In this document: piece after piece, positions 1 to 8,746 of the stretch
Position numbering within the stretch: position 1 is the stretch's first letter
How the letters are laid out: every line of letters starts with the position of its first letter
Assembly: GCF_000621565.1 (NCBI RefSeq)
Contig: NZ_KK211307.1
Span: forward strand, 68,743-132,742
DNA: 64,000 bases
DNA from: Butyrivibrio sp. LB2008
GTDB taxonomy: Bacteria; Bacillota; Clostridia; Lachnospirales; Lachnospiraceae
Direction of reading: 5' to 3'
Translations under genes and position numbers: made by a program
The notes under the pieces: model-generated
Database searches by the model: none
Told to the model about the DNA's origin: nothing
Seen by the model: the letters and a program-made list of their open reading frames with translations, nothing else

Positions 1-170
1 CAACAGGGAGAAATGCGAGAATTGCCCTGTTGAATATTGCGAAATTGAAGATGCCAACAGTGAGAAATACTGGAATTTCACTGTTGAATATTGCAAAAAC
101 GAGAATATCAACAGTGAGAAATGCAGGTGTCTACCTGTTGGCTATTATGAAATCATTGGCCAAAATAAAC
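1..170. repeat. 54-bp hairpin repeat array, locus A (3 units)
   Basis: Three tandem units begin at 1, 55 and 109, giving a 54-bp period. Each unit starts with CAACAG and carries CTGTTG about 25 bases later, so each can fold into a short hairpin. In unit 1 the arms are CAACAGGG and CCCTGTTG. In unit 2 both arms change together to CAACAGTGA and TCACTGTTG, which keeps pairing. Relatives lie at 723-790 and 29939-30262. The array starts at the window edge, so it may be longer. No protein-coding gene is apparent here. Confidence 0.8.
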
Positions 171-185
171 GTTTCAATATTGAAG

Positions 186-400
186 TAGCTTTACGGACAT
201 TAGAACCCGAAAAATGATGTGTACACGTAGAAATAATTGAATGTGTGAATGGCTTTACGGGCATAGAATCTCGGAAATCGATGTGTACACGTAGAAATAA
301 TTGAATGTGTGAATGGCTTTACGGGCATAGAATTCCGGAAATCGATTTATACCCGTAGAACTAAGCAAATGAGAGATGGATTTTACGGGGATAAAGTTTG
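186..400. repeat. 64-bp tandem repeat with imperfect hairpins
   Basis: About three units with a 64-bp period share GGCTTTACGGGCATAGAA at the left and a TACACGTAGAA or TACCCGTAGAA segment about 25 bases on. Left and right arms (TTACGGGCATA and TATACCCGTAG) are near-complementary with wobble pairs. The first and last units are degenerate. The family is distinct from the 54-bp repeats beside it. From 400 to 554 I see no gene or clear signal. Confidence 0.7.
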
Positions 401-554
401 CAATTGAATTTGAGTAACGTAGGGGAAGGTCAAAAAGAGTCTATTGGGATTATAAAGTTGTATCTCCGAGGGGGAATACAGCTCAAATGGGTATGTGCAA
501 GACTAATTGCTACATTGCTTTATTTTGTGACTAAAATAGCTGAATTTATAATTA

Positions 555-702
555 TACATTCTTGAACATGAAGTTCAAGAATGCATCAACCAAGCCAATT
601 TGAATCGACTTCGTCGATAGGGCTTGGTTGACTCCTGAATCATGTTCTCACGAAATCCGCAGCCAGTGCGGATTTCTGTAATTTCATTTAAGATGTCATA
701 CT
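555..702 (+). repeat. ~148-bp multi-hairpin dispersed repeat, copy 1
   Basis: First of three copies (others at 57358 and 59261), all in the same orientation. In order it holds a perfect hairpin TTCTTGAAC/GTTCAAGAA, a stem CAACCAAGCC/GGCTTGGTTG enclosing a nested ATCGAC/GTCGAT hairpin, and AAATCCGCA/TGCGGATTT. It ends near TTTAAGATGTCAT. Copies differ mainly in loops and unpaired joins. It could be a non-autonomous mobile element or a structured RNA; no open reading frame or terminal inverted repeats are evident. Confidence 0.85.
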
Positions 703-722
703 TTACGCGAAATCAATAATTG

Positions 723-790
723 CAACAGTGAGAAACGCAGGAAATTCCCTGTTGGTTATTGTGAAAACAATAATTCTAGCAGGGAAAAAG
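723..790. repeat. 54-bp hairpin repeat, isolated copy (locus B)
   Basis: One full unit starting CAACAGTGAGAAACGCAGG and ending CCCTGTTG, followed 55 bases later by a partial start (AGCAGGGAAAAAGG). It belongs to the same family as 1-170 and 29939-30262. The arms are imperfect here (CAACAGTG against CCCTGTTG), so this copy looks degenerate. Confidence 0.65.
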
Positions 791-974
791 GGCTTGGCGA
801 CTGCGGAAAGAATGTTTTTACAATTCTGCGGTTTGGGGTTACTTTTTAACTATAGTGGTAAAAGGAAGATTATGTGACCGGAACGAAGAAGTGCGGAATG
901 GCATGTGAGAATAAGCAGGTTTCATGAAAATGCATATAAGATATATACGTATGAACAAAGGAAGGTACAAATCC

Positions 975-1403
975 ATGATAAATAATATTTCACTCAGAGC
1001 AATGCTCTGCCTAGTGGCTGTGCTGATCTGCGCGGGGCTTGCAGGGTGCGGGATAGAAAATAACAGGCTTGCGGGTGATGAGACGGCGGTTCTTGTGGCG
1101 ACGATAAGTGAATGGAACGAATTTGGCGGAGATGATGCTGAGCCGCAGGAGCTTGTCCGGGTAAAAAAGGGAGATGTCATCTTTGAAAAATATAGTTACA
1201 AGCTTGTGGTAAAAAGCGTATCCTCTGAGAAAATCGTTATCAGCTCCGCAGGTGGAATTGTGGAGAAGGAAAAAGGCGGCGGAATAAATCTTAATAGCAA
1301 AGCGCCAAAGACAATAACGATAAACAAGGGCGAAGAGAAGTGCTTTGCAACTCAATCAATGGACGGAGGCGTGAATTTCGTATTTAGATATGAAATCAGG
1401 TAA
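975..1403 (+). CDS. predicted lipoprotein, unknown function
   Basis: A 142-residue protein. I chose the ATG at 975 because AAGGAAGG lies about ten bases upstream and the product then begins with a short basic segment, a hydrophobic stretch and a lipobox (GLAGC). The mature part should be an exported, lipid-anchored protein; it is rich in Lys/Glu and Val and has no domain I recognise. Two earlier in-frame ATGs (924, 951) lack a ribosome binding site. The next gene follows at once, so co-transcription is likely. Function is unknown. Confidence 0.65.
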   Translation: MINNISLRAMLCLVAVLICAGLAGCGIENNRLAGDETAVLVATISEWNEFGGDDAEPQELVRVKKGDVIFEKYSYKLVVKSVSSEKIVISSAGGIVEKEKGGGINLNSKAPKTITINKGEEKCFATQSMDGGVNFVFRYEIR

Positions 1404-1507
1404 TGAGATGCTATTTGTGCTGTAATCCGATTCGAAATAAATATGTCTGCTATGATATTATCTATATAGAACCGCAGAACAAGCATCATAGGAAAGACAG
1501 GAACAGA

Positions 1508-2230
1508 ATGACAACAATAATAAAGACTAAAAAAATAAAAATAATCGACACCGGCAAGCATTTGGAGCTGTCAAAAGAAGCAGAGCAAAAGATAAGAGAC
1601 CACTGGAAAGAGCTTTTGGAAGTGCATCCGTGGCTGTTTAACGGACCTGTTTATTCGACGGTGAAGATGGAGAATAATGATGGGGAAGTGAGCCTTGAAT
1701 GCGAGCTTTCCGATTATGCAAATTATAAATGCGGGCAGGTACAAGACCTGGGGCGCTATGCCTGCAAGAATACGTACGCGGGCGGGATTTTGAAATCGAC
1801 GGACGGGAAGTTTTTTGTTTCACTGAACGGGAACGGCTCGGAGAATAAGGGGAAGATTCAGTTTATCGGCGGAGTTATCGATCCGGACGACAGGAATGAG
1901 AGCGGTGACCTTGATCCGATAAAGGCGGCGTTTAGAGAGTTTGAAGAGGAGGCGGGAAGCGCTATCAGGGACAGCATCGTTTCTACAGGCGATACGTACC
2001 TTATTACCGATGAAAAGAAATACGGCGTCCAGACAGTTTTTTTCTCAAGCATGAGTTCAGATGAGATTTTGGATGCATTTGAGGCGTTCAAGAACAGCTC
2101 TGACAATACCGAGATAGCGAGGATCATTTCTTTTGGAAAAGAAAATATAGAAGAGCTTAAAGAGTATTCGGAGAGGCATGATATAGGAGTTATAGATCTT
2201 TTGACGAATCTTATTACTGAAGAAAAATGA
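1508..2230 (+). CDS. NUDIX hydrolase family protein
   Basis: A 240-residue protein with a Nudix box at about residues 121-150: it begins GGVIDPDD and ends REFEEEAG, matching the REUXEEXGU core that binds the metal and catalyses nucleoside diphosphate-X hydrolysis. The N-terminal ~110 residues are not recognisable. The start at 1508 is chosen because AGGAAAGACAGG precedes it; upstream codons are in frame but have no binding site. The stop overlaps an ATG of the next frame, suggesting an operon with the adenylyltransferase-like gene. The substrate cannot be told from the sequence. Confidence 0.75.
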   Translation: MTTIIKTKKIKIIDTGKHLELSKEAEQKIRDHWKELLEVHPWLFNGPVYSTVKMENNDGEVSLECELSDYANYKCGQVQDLGRYACKNTYAGGILKSTDGKFFVSLNGNGSENKGKIQFIGGVIDPDDRNESGDLDPIKAAFREFEEEAGSAIRDSIVSTGDTYLITDEKKYGVQTVFFSSMSSDEILDAFEAFKNSSDNTEIARIISFGKENIEELKEYSERHDIGVIDLLTNLITEEK

Positions 2231-2265
2231 CTAATACAACGAAAAAACAACCGGGGAGGCTTGAA

Positions 2266-3093
2266 ATGGATAAATACTCTGATATAAAAGGCAGAATACT
2301 TGAAAGTGCAAAAAGCGATGATGATATCAGGGCGATAATTGCGATCGGCTCTACGACAAGGAGCGATGTTAAGGCCGATGAATATTCGGATCTGGATCTT
2401 TTTATAATAACGACGAATGTCGAGCCGTGGTATTCGGGCGAATATCCTGAAAAATTCGGGAATGTGGCGATTTCGTTTATTGAGGATACTTTGGGCGGCG
2501 GAAAAGAGAGAAGATGCATCTTTGATGAAGATAAGGATGTTGACATGATCGCACTGACTCCGGAGCAGTTTGAAACTGCGGTTAAGGAGGGTGTGGCGCA
2601 GTGGGTCATGAACAGAGGATATGAGATTCTGTATGATGAAATGAATTACGGGGATTTTCTGAGGGAGCACATAAAGCACAGTGTCACGGCGCCTTCTATG
2701 AGCGAGGATGAGTTTCTGAACATGATAAACGATTTCTTTTTCCATAATATCTGGGCGTATAAAAAGCTCAAGCGAGGCGAGATCTGGGCTGCCAAGATGA
2801 ACGTCGACAACTATCACAAGGCGCATCTTTTGAAAGCGATAGAGCTGTATCGCTACAAAAAAGAAAGCGTGGATGTTTGGCACGAGGGGCGCTTTATAGA
2901 TAAGTGGGCTGGCGACGAGATTGTTTCTGAACTATCGGAGTGCTTTGCACATTATGACAAAGAGGATATTTTGAGAGCGCTGAAAAAGACGCATGAACTG
3001 TTTGTAAGGATTACCAGAGAATTGGCGCAGATGGAAGGGTATAAGTATCCTGACGAGGCGGAGAGGTGTGCGAAGGCGTATCTTGGGATGTGA
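2266..3093 (+). CDS. aminoglycoside 6-adenylyltransferase-like nucleotidyltransferase
   Basis: A 275-residue protein of the ANT(6)/AadE family. The nucleotidyltransferase signature GSTTRSD at about residue 28 and SDLDLFI at about 41-47 supply the glycine-serine and paired aspartates used for nucleotide and metal binding. A C-terminal helical part with WHEGRFIDKW is typical of the family. Known members transfer AMP to streptomycin, but many chromosomal Lachnospiraceae homologues have untested function, so resistance is only inferred. Start 2266 has GGGGAGG upstream; the ATG at 2227 overlaps the preceding stop but lacks a good site. Confidence 0.75.
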   Translation: MDKYSDIKGRILESAKSDDDIRAIIAIGSTTRSDVKADEYSDLDLFIITTNVEPWYSGEYPEKFGNVAISFIEDTLGGGKERRCIFDEDKDVDMIALTPEQFETAVKEGVAQWVMNRGYEILYDEMNYGDFLREHIKHSVTAPSMSEDEFLNMINDFFFHNIWAYKKLKRGEIWAAKMNVDNYHKAHLLKAIELYRYKKESVDVWHEGRFIDKWAGDEIVSELSECFAHYDKEDILRALKKTHELFVRITRELAQMEGYKYPDEAERCAKAYLGM

Positions 3094-3114
3094 TGAATCA
3101 GAGGTGATATAAAA

Positions 3115-3990
3115 ATGGATGTAAATATAAAAGAAAACCATTACAGATGGATGTCGCTTAGGCTCATCGTTGTGACGTTTGCTTCGGTGGTGTTTGCGAT
3201 AAATATCAAGTCTTTTGTCAGGACCGGAGGTATATTGCCGGGAGGCGCGACGGGACTTACATTGCTGTTTCAGGAAATTGCGGACAGATTCGTGGGAATC
3301 AAAGTTCCGTATACACCTATCAATGTTGCCATCAATTTGGTTCCTGTTTATATCGGCTTTAAGTTCATAGGAAAGAAGTTCACCTCGCTTTCGTGCATTG
3401 CTATCGTGCTGACGGGTATTCTGGCCGATCTGATTCCGGGATATGTGATAACCAACGACATTATACTGATAAGCATATTTGGAGGCATCATAAACGGAGT
3501 GGCGGTGAGTCTTTGCCTTCTGATGGATGCTACAAGCGGCGGAATCGACTTTATAGCGATCTATCTGTACAAGAAGGGCGCGGATGGCTTTAATGTGGCT
3601 TTATATGTCAATGCCTGCATCCTTATTACTGCGGGCGCGCTGTTTGGATGGGAAAGAGCTCTTTATTCCATAGTATTCCAATATGTGTCAACGACGGTAA
3701 TCCATGTGCTATACCGCAAGTATCAGCAGACCACGTTGTTCATAGTGACGCAGTTTCCGGATGAGATCAGCGCTCTTATATACGACATGACAAATCACGG
3801 CTCTACGATAATCTATGGCCGTGGTGCCCACGAGGAGGAAAAAGAAAAATCGGTAGTATACTCGGTTATCTCTGCAACGCAGGTAACCAAAGCTATCAAT
3901 GCCATAAAGATAAGAGATCCCGAGGCATTTGTGAATGTCTTTAAATCTGAGAGGATATCGGGGAAGTTTTATAGGATCCCGGAAGATTAG
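3115..3990 (+). CDS. YitT family membrane protein (DUF2179 C-terminus)
   Basis: A 291-residue protein with five to six hydrophobic segments in the first ~200 residues and conserved glycine-rich stretches (TGGILPGGATG, ATSGGIDFIA). A soluble C-terminal part holds an HGSTIIYGRGA segment, the DUF2179 type. This is the standard YitT/YpjC/YvjA architecture of Firmicutes; members sit in the cytoplasmic membrane and have no agreed biochemical role. GAGGTGA lies just upstream of the ATG. It follows the adenylyltransferase gene by 21 bases and is probably co-transcribed. Confidence 0.9.
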   Translation: MDVNIKENHYRWMSLRLIVVTFASVVFAINIKSFVRTGGILPGGATGLTLLFQEIADRFVGIKVPYTPINVAINLVPVYIGFKFIGKKFTSLSCIAIVLTGILADLIPGYVITNDIILISIFGGIINGVAVSLCLLMDATSGGIDFIAIYLYKKGADGFNVALYVNACILITAGALFGWERALYSIVFQYVSTTVIHVLYRKYQQTTLFIVTQFPDEISALIYDMTNHGSTIIYGRGAHEEEKEKSVVYSVISATQVTKAINAIKIRDPEAFVNVFKSERISGKFYRIPED

Positions 3991-4021
3991 AGGGGAAATA
4001 GTTATATAGCAGGGGATTGTT

Positions 4022-4585
4022 ATGCAGCAAAGAGTACTGAAAAAGATAATACTTATTGTGTTTTGCGTCTTTATTATAGCTGTAACATTATTTTTTATAA
4101 TGAACTATCGGTATGAGGCGATATTAGAAAAAGCTTATAAGGCGGGTGAATCCGCGGAGTTCTCGGGGTATAGGAACTTTTTTGTAAAAGAGGGGCCTGT
4201 TACATATTTTTATAAACTGGGAATTGCAGATGTGAAATTTGTAAAATATGAAATTGTTGTTGAGGAACCTGATGTTGAAGTCAAAAAAGGAGAGCTTATT
4301 GTAAGTGTACAAAATAGAGATAAGAATGGTAAGCAAATTGAAGGCAGTTACCATGATAAACGAGTTGTAATAGAAGAGGATGGAACAGAAAAAGCTATGT
4401 ATTCGGGCATGTTTTTTATAAGCAATAGAAATTTTGACAGATCATCTTTGGTTACTACCGGATGGATAGATGCTGAGCAGAAAGCGATTGAAGCATATGA
4501 AGCTGTTACGGGATATGTGCCTATAGAAGAATTAAAGCAATATTACAATCGTGCTTTAGAGATTCGCAATCAACTGAACGAATGA
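4022..4585 (+). CDS. membrane-anchored hypothetical protein
   Basis: A 187-residue protein with a basic start and one long hydrophobic segment (residues ~8-28) with no lipobox, so it is likely anchored by a single helix with the rest outside. The remainder is mixed alpha/beta and charged, with no recognised motif. AGGGGATTGTT precedes the ATG. It lies 31 bases after the YitT gene and 23 bases before another single-helix protein, so the three may form one transcript ended by the hairpin at 5342. Function is unknown. Confidence 0.6.
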   Translation: MQQRVLKKIILIVFCVFIIAVTLFFIMNYRYEAILEKAYKAGESAEFSGYRNFFVKEGPVTYFYKLGIADVKFVKYEIVVEEPDVEVKKGELIVSVQNRDKNGKQIEGSYHDKRVVIEEDGTEKAMYSGMFFISNRNFDRSSLVTTGWIDAEQKAIEAYEAVTGYVPIEELKQYYNRALEIRNQLNE

Positions 4586-4608
4586 TTGTAAAATAGAGGA
4601 ATTTGAAC

Positions 4609-5331
4609 ATGGAAAGTATTAAAGATATTCTCAAAGCAATCGCTTTTATTATGGTGTTGCTTATTATTTTGGTTGTGATCAGGAATATTCCTGAACCTGC
4701 GCATAACATCAGTACATCGTATAAAGAGTGGACAGAGCAGATTGGCTTGAACGATACTGAGAATGTCAAAGTGTTTTGCTATGATGGTGATAATTCAATA
4801 ACTGTAGGATTTGAAGATGAGAATGGTGTAGAAGGATATAAAGAGCTGTGCAATATTATTAATGCGCATAACAAATTCGTAGATGAAAATTCGGATTATT
4901 TTCCTGAAGGAATAAAGATTTCATTTGAAAATTCGGATGGCGACAATCATCCGACAAAAGCAGTTTTTTTTAATGACTGGAGTGAAAATTATGGAATTAG
5001 TGATTATTTAGGTGATTTAAATCGTCCGTACACTGCGAAGATACAGTATGCGTTTATTGATATGTCTTTCGCAGATACATCCTTAATAAAAAACGGGGTA
5101 GAGATAGATGTTCCAGTCATAATTTTACTTGCTGATTCTTATGCGCCCGGTGGAAGTTCGCTTGCATTTTTAAATAAATTCAAAAACGCTGAACAAGTTA
5201 TAATGGATTTTCGAAGTGTAGACTATGATAAAGGTGAAATTTGCAAAGAAATAAAAGAATACAGCCCTAATATTGAAGTATATTCGGTTGGTTTTACGGG
5301 CGATAGATATTGTTTAGAAAAATGTCCATAA
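4609..5331 (+). CDS. membrane-anchored hypothetical protein
   Basis: A 240-residue protein with an N-terminal hydrophobic helix at residues ~8-26 and a likely extracellular remainder. The ATG at 4609 is preferred over the TTG two codons earlier because AGAGGA sits eight bases before it. No catalytic motif is visible. The segment ITVGFEDENG is echoed in the small reading frame at 5444 (LTVGFVYDDND), which hints at a partial duplication. Function is unknown. Confidence 0.6.
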   Translation: MESIKDILKAIAFIMVLLIILVVIRNIPEPAHNISTSYKEWTEQIGLNDTENVKVFCYDGDNSITVGFEDENGVEGYKELCNIINAHNKFVDENSDYFPEGIKISFENSDGDNHPTKAVFFNDWSENYGISDYLGDLNRPYTAKIQYAFIDMSFADTSLIKNGVEIDVPVIILLADSYAPGGSSLAFLNKFKNAEQVIMDFRSVDYDKGEICKEIKEYSPNIEVYSVGFTGDRYCLEKCP

Positions 5332-5341
5332 TTAAACATAT

Positions 5342-5383
5342 GGTGGTTCGGCCAGATCATGGGATTTGGCCGGGCTACTTTTT
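5342..5383 (+). terminator. intrinsic terminator
   Basis: A stem around CGGCCAGATC/GGATTTGGCCG with a three-base loop is followed by TTTTT. It sits directly after the gene ending at 5331 and fits termination of the 1508-5331 transcript. Confidence 0.7.
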
Positions 5384-5443
5384 GCATATTTGTTTATTGT
5401 GGGGAGTATTGTGATGTGATAAAATGTTAATGGTTTGTTATAT

Positions 5444-5611
5444 ATGTGTTTGCAAATACGAGAAATAGCTTTTTATGACGAAAACAACAATGAAATATCG
5501 GCATATGCCGAAGAATACTGTGATGATGAATATTTATTAACTGTAGGATTTGTTTATGATGACAATGATAATGTGAAAGTTCTATATATAGGCCCTGGGC
5601 CGAATACTTAA
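5444..5611 (+). CDS. small hypothetical ORF, possible gene fragment
   Basis: A 55-codon frame without a clear ribosome binding site. Its acidic product contains LTVGFVYDDND, similar in style to ITVGFEDENG in the protein encoded just upstream. It may be a remnant of a duplicated copy of that gene rather than a working gene. Similarity is by eye only. Confidence 0.3.
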   Translation: MCLQIREIAFYDENNNEISAYAEEYCDDEYLLTVGFVYDDNDNVKVLYIGPGPNT

Positions 5612-5659
5612 TAATCAATAATAAAAGACAGAAATAGAAACCCACAGGAGGTAAACGCA

Positions 5660-6085
5660 ATGGCATTTAACATTGATAAGATTTTTGAGAGCATGGAATC
5701 TTTTAGCAAGATATCTACTAAGAAAGAGTATGAGGATAGGATGAATATGTTCTTGTCCGAGAGATATGGTGAGCTAAAAGAGCTGATTGAGGCTGAGGAT
5801 ACGGCAGCTGCTTCAAAGATTTTTTGCGATGGAGTGCATGAGGGATTTAAGAGGTTTGGAAAGGTTCGAATCGGGGATCTGATGTACCTTAACTATTTTC
5901 TCATTTACTACATTTTTCCTGCTATTCTTAAGAATGAGGGAGAAAGAGCTACGGAGATCTGTGACACACTCAAGGATACATGGAACAAGCGCTTTAAATG
6001 CACTATAAACTATACCGATTATGCGAGCCTTCGAAAGGGCTTCCAAAGCAGAATTTTGGGAATTCCGGTTGGAGACGACGAGTGA
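5660..6085 (+). CDS. hypothetical protein
   Basis: A 141-residue, largely helical, soluble protein with no signal peptide and no motif I recognise. AGGAGG lies eight bases before the ATG, which makes translation likely. It stands alone between a terminator and a set of short direct repeats (6130-6222). Helical charge patterning (RYGELKELIEAED) is visible but not diagnostic. Function is unknown. Confidence 0.65.
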   Translation: MAFNIDKIFESMESFSKISTKKEYEDRMNMFLSERYGELKELIEAEDTAAASKIFCDGVHEGFKRFGKVRIGDLMYLNYFLIYYIFPAILKNEGERATEICDTLKDTWNKRFKCTINYTDYASLRKGFQSRILGIPVGDDE

Positions 6086-6129
6086 CGGAAGAAAAGACAT
6101 ATTTGCTCCAATTGTCATAAAAAACTTGC

Positions 6130-6222
6130 AAAAGATCATCTGTAAAAATGTAAGAAAACTAAAAAGTTCGTCCGCAAAAATGTAAAAAACTCAAAAAGAT
6201 CGTCCGTAAAAATGTAAAGAGG
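6130..6222. repeat. 32-bp imperfect direct repeats (3 units)
   Basis: Three units start at about 6130, 6161 and 6193 and share AAAAAGATCGTCCGTAAAAA followed by TGTAA. They lie in the gap between two genes. No hairpin is obvious. They could be a protein-binding array or residue from slippage. Confidence 0.6.
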
Positions 6223-6307
6223 CTTGTTTTAGAAAGCTCGGAGGCAGCACGAACACTTGATTTAGCAATGAAACATAAATAACGCACTTATACAAGGAAT
6301 AAAAACA

Positions 6308-7600
6308 ATGTTTTGGTTTGGAAAGAAAAAAGACAACAATATAGAAAACACCGCAGCTCCCAACTTAGCCCAAGACCCCACCCCCATCACCTTCACCCTC
6401 ATGAACAACTTCGATAACGATATCGAAGCCCCTTCCTGGGAGCAGATACAGCTCTATATAGGCAAGATGGCGGAGGATGCGCAGGAGTTTGTGACGCTTT
6501 CAGTAGACAGGCCGGTCGGGAAGGTGAGCTTTGTGCAGGCTGCACTTGACAATATGCATGACTTTGATCTTGAAGTGGGGCTTGGAGACGGCGTAAATAA
6601 TAAGGTTATGCAAAAGAGAGCCGATATTGCCGAAGTGACGAAGACTTTGCTTGAGTTCTATAATACGGGTGATATCAGCGATACCAAGTCTTTTTGGAGA
6701 GAATTAAAGATGCTTCCTGCGGCAATCGGAATAGGCGCACTTGCTGATTGGGAAAAAGATAATTATGAAACAAGTCCCTGTGAGTACCTTGTCGCTATCG
6801 GCGGAGGCGGAGCATGCGGCGTTGGAGCAAGCGATAAGTTTTCGGCTTCGGTTCCGATATTGGGATACATTAATCTCACAACAGGCCAAAAGTGCGACGT
6901 AAGGTCAATGATGAAATTCGTTCCCACCAAAATAGAGCAGGAACACCGCGGGTATTTTGATGAGTTTAATAAGCTCACGGTATATAAGATAAAGGCTCTT
7001 GCGCCAAAGTATATAGAAAATGCAGAGCCCTGGGTTAATAATGAATTCAGGATGAGCGGTCTTTACGCGCTTTCGATGCTTTCTGTAAATGAGCCGGATG
7101 AGTTTCTTGACGGGCTTATTTTGAAGTACAAGGCGCCTGTTGTCATACATACCGAGAACTACGGTGAAATGACACTTGATAAAGACCTTGGCCACTTTGA
7201 GGGAGAATGTGACTGGCTTGGAGAAAAGGCCAAATTATTTCTTGAAGTGGAAGACGGGCAGGAAGATGCCGGTGAAGCACTGGCTCATATGGATTTCTTT
7301 TACAAGGATCTTGCTGAGCGGGATAAGAGTATGCGCGAATTTGCGGCAAAAGAGCTCACGGAACTTGCAAATGAGTGGCAGTCAAGTGACTGCGAGATTG
7401 ATGAGGACGGCGAACCCATAAACTACACAGAATTAACAGAAGCTGATTTTGCACAGAAAATTTCGATAGACAGCATGTCGATGGACAGCGACGGCAATTT
7501 CTCGGTTTTTTATTATGACGGAGATCTTTTCTTCGGACATTCTGTAGTTGTGGAAGGAGATTTGGAAAACGGACTTGATTCTGCAACCATGCAGAGGTAA
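6308..7600 (+). CDS. DUF2262-domain protein
   Basis: A 430-residue soluble protein. The C-terminal ~130 residues match the DUF2262 pattern by eye: a charged helical stretch, then short strands ending FYYDGDLFFGHSVVVEGD. The N-terminal ~290 residues, with a glycine-rich AIGGGGACGVG segment, are not recognised. AAGGAAT precedes the ATG. DUF2262 proteins have no known enzymatic role; some occur near toxin-immunity loci, but the neighbours here do not settle this. It appears monocistronic. Confidence 0.6.
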   Translation: MFWFGKKKDNNIENTAAPNLAQDPTPITFTLMNNFDNDIEAPSWEQIQLYIGKMAEDAQEFVTLSVDRPVGKVSFVQAALDNMHDFDLEVGLGDGVNNKVMQKRADIAEVTKTLLEFYNTGDISDTKSFWRELKMLPAAIGIGALADWEKDNYETSPCEYLVAIGGGGACGVGASDKFSASVPILGYINLTTGQKCDVRSMMKFVPTKIEQEHRGYFDEFNKLTVYKIKALAPKYIENAEPWVNNEFRMSGLYALSMLSVNEPDEFLDGLILKYKAPVVIHTENYGEMTLDKDLGHFEGECDWLGEKAKLFLEVEDGQEDAGEALAHMDFFYKDLAERDKSMREFAAKELTELANEWQSSDCEIDEDGEPINYTELTEADFAQKISIDSMSMDSDGNFSVFYYDGDLFFGHSVVVEGDLENGLDSATMQR

Positions 7601-7697
7601 AAAATCTATGGAATTCCCTGGGATATGAAGAAAAATGCGTGCGACAGGTTTTCAGATGATATACTGGAAGTACTTGGGGAATTTGGGAGGTATGTAA

Positions 7698-8648
7698 ATG
7701 GTTCTGACAAATGAAGAATTAAAAGAGATTTATTTTGGCGCATATGAATTTGGGGAGACAAAAGACGGATATCTTCAGGCTTTTCAGTATTCCAAAAAGC
7801 AGATTGAATATTTTGAAGGTGCTTTTGAAATGTGGTACGAAAGATGCACTGCATCGACAGCCAAAACGCTTGAGTTCACTACATCCGCAAATAAGCTTTC
7901 ATTTGATTACAAGATCATATGGAAGGGATCGCCTGATTCTTTTGAGATTACCGTTGACGGACTGGTAACCGGTATTAAGTATGTAAAAGACATCATGGAT
8001 GTCGGAACGATCGAATGGGAACTTCCGGAAGGCGAGAAGAATGTAGTGATTTATCTTCCTGCCGATGCAACGGCTCTTATAAAGAACTTTACGATAGATG
8101 GTAAGGTAGTACCCGCTGTCAAAGGGGAAAAAGTTTTGTGGCTCGGTGATTCGATAACTCAGGGCTACGGACCGCTTCGTTCATCAAATACATATGTGAG
8201 TGTAGCCAACAAGATTCTTAATTATGACATATTGAACCAGGGAATCGGCGGCTATGTGTATGACAAGAAGTCGCTAATGAAGATGGAAGGATATACTCCC
8301 GACAAGATAATCGTTGCACTTGGAACCAACCAGTACGGCGACGGCGATATGAGCGTAGTGGAAGAGTACTACGAGACTTTAATTGGAATTTATGGAAAAG
8401 AAATCCCGATCCTTTGCATAACACCTCTCTGGAGAGGCGATTCAGTCGACGGACTTCCCGTGCTCACAGATTTCTGCGAGAAAGTAAAAAAGATAGCAGA
8501 GAAGTATGAAAACGTAAAAGTCGTTGAAGGAATGAAACTGGTTCCTCACTTTTCTGAATATTTCCTTGACAATCTTCATCCCAATTGCCTTGGATGTGAG
8601 ATATACGGAAGAAATCTTGTAGATGAGATAAAAAGAATAGGATTTTAA
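7698..8648 (+). CDS. SGNH/GDSL-type esterase (CE2-like)
   Basis: A 316-residue protein. An N-terminal beta-rich part (~residues 1-140) precedes an SGNH hydrolase domain: block I GDSITQG carries the nucleophile serine, block III is ALGTNQYGDGD, and the C-terminal DNLHPN supplies the Asp-x-x-His pair. A jelly-roll followed by SGNH resembles carbohydrate esterase family 2 acetyl esterases, which remove acetyl groups from plant polysaccharides; this fits a rumen or gut fibre degrader. No signal peptide is seen, so it may act inside the cell. GGGAGG precedes the ATG. Confidence 0.8.
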   Translation: MVLTNEELKEIYFGAYEFGETKDGYLQAFQYSKKQIEYFEGAFEMWYERCTASTAKTLEFTTSANKLSFDYKIIWKGSPDSFEITVDGLVTGIKYVKDIMDVGTIEWELPEGEKNVVIYLPADATALIKNFTIDGKVVPAVKGEKVLWLGDSITQGYGPLRSSNTYVSVANKILNYDILNQGIGGYVYDKKSLMKMEGYTPDKIIVALGTNQYGDGDMSVVEEYYETLIGIYGKEIPILCITPLWRGDSVDGLPVLTDFCEKVKKIAEKYENVKVVEGMKLVPHFSEYFLDNLHPNCLGCEIYGRNLVDEIKRIGF

Positions 8649-8675
8649 ACAAAAAGAGCAATTTGCTATGATATA

Positions 8676-8729
8676 AAGAAGCACTCACTGCATTCATTTG
8701 AATTTGAATGAGGAGCGCTTCTTCTTTTT
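8676..8729. terminator. bidirectional terminator
   Basis: A long stem built on AAAGAAGC and GCTTCTTCTTT, with an inner ATTCATT/AATGA pairing, lies between two convergent genes and ends in a T-run on the plus strand. The complementary A-run can serve the minus-strand gene. Confidence 0.7.
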
Positions 8730-8746
8730 ATCATATGCTGAAGATA

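Noticed and set aside
1858..2883. 341-residue minus-strand gene
   Set aside because: Shadow of the NUDIX and adenylyltransferase-like genes, whose motifs are on the plus strand.
2266..3093. Acquired streptomycin resistance gene
   Set aside because: The fold matches ANT(6), but nothing marks recent transfer and many chromosomal homologues are untested, so resistance is not claimed.
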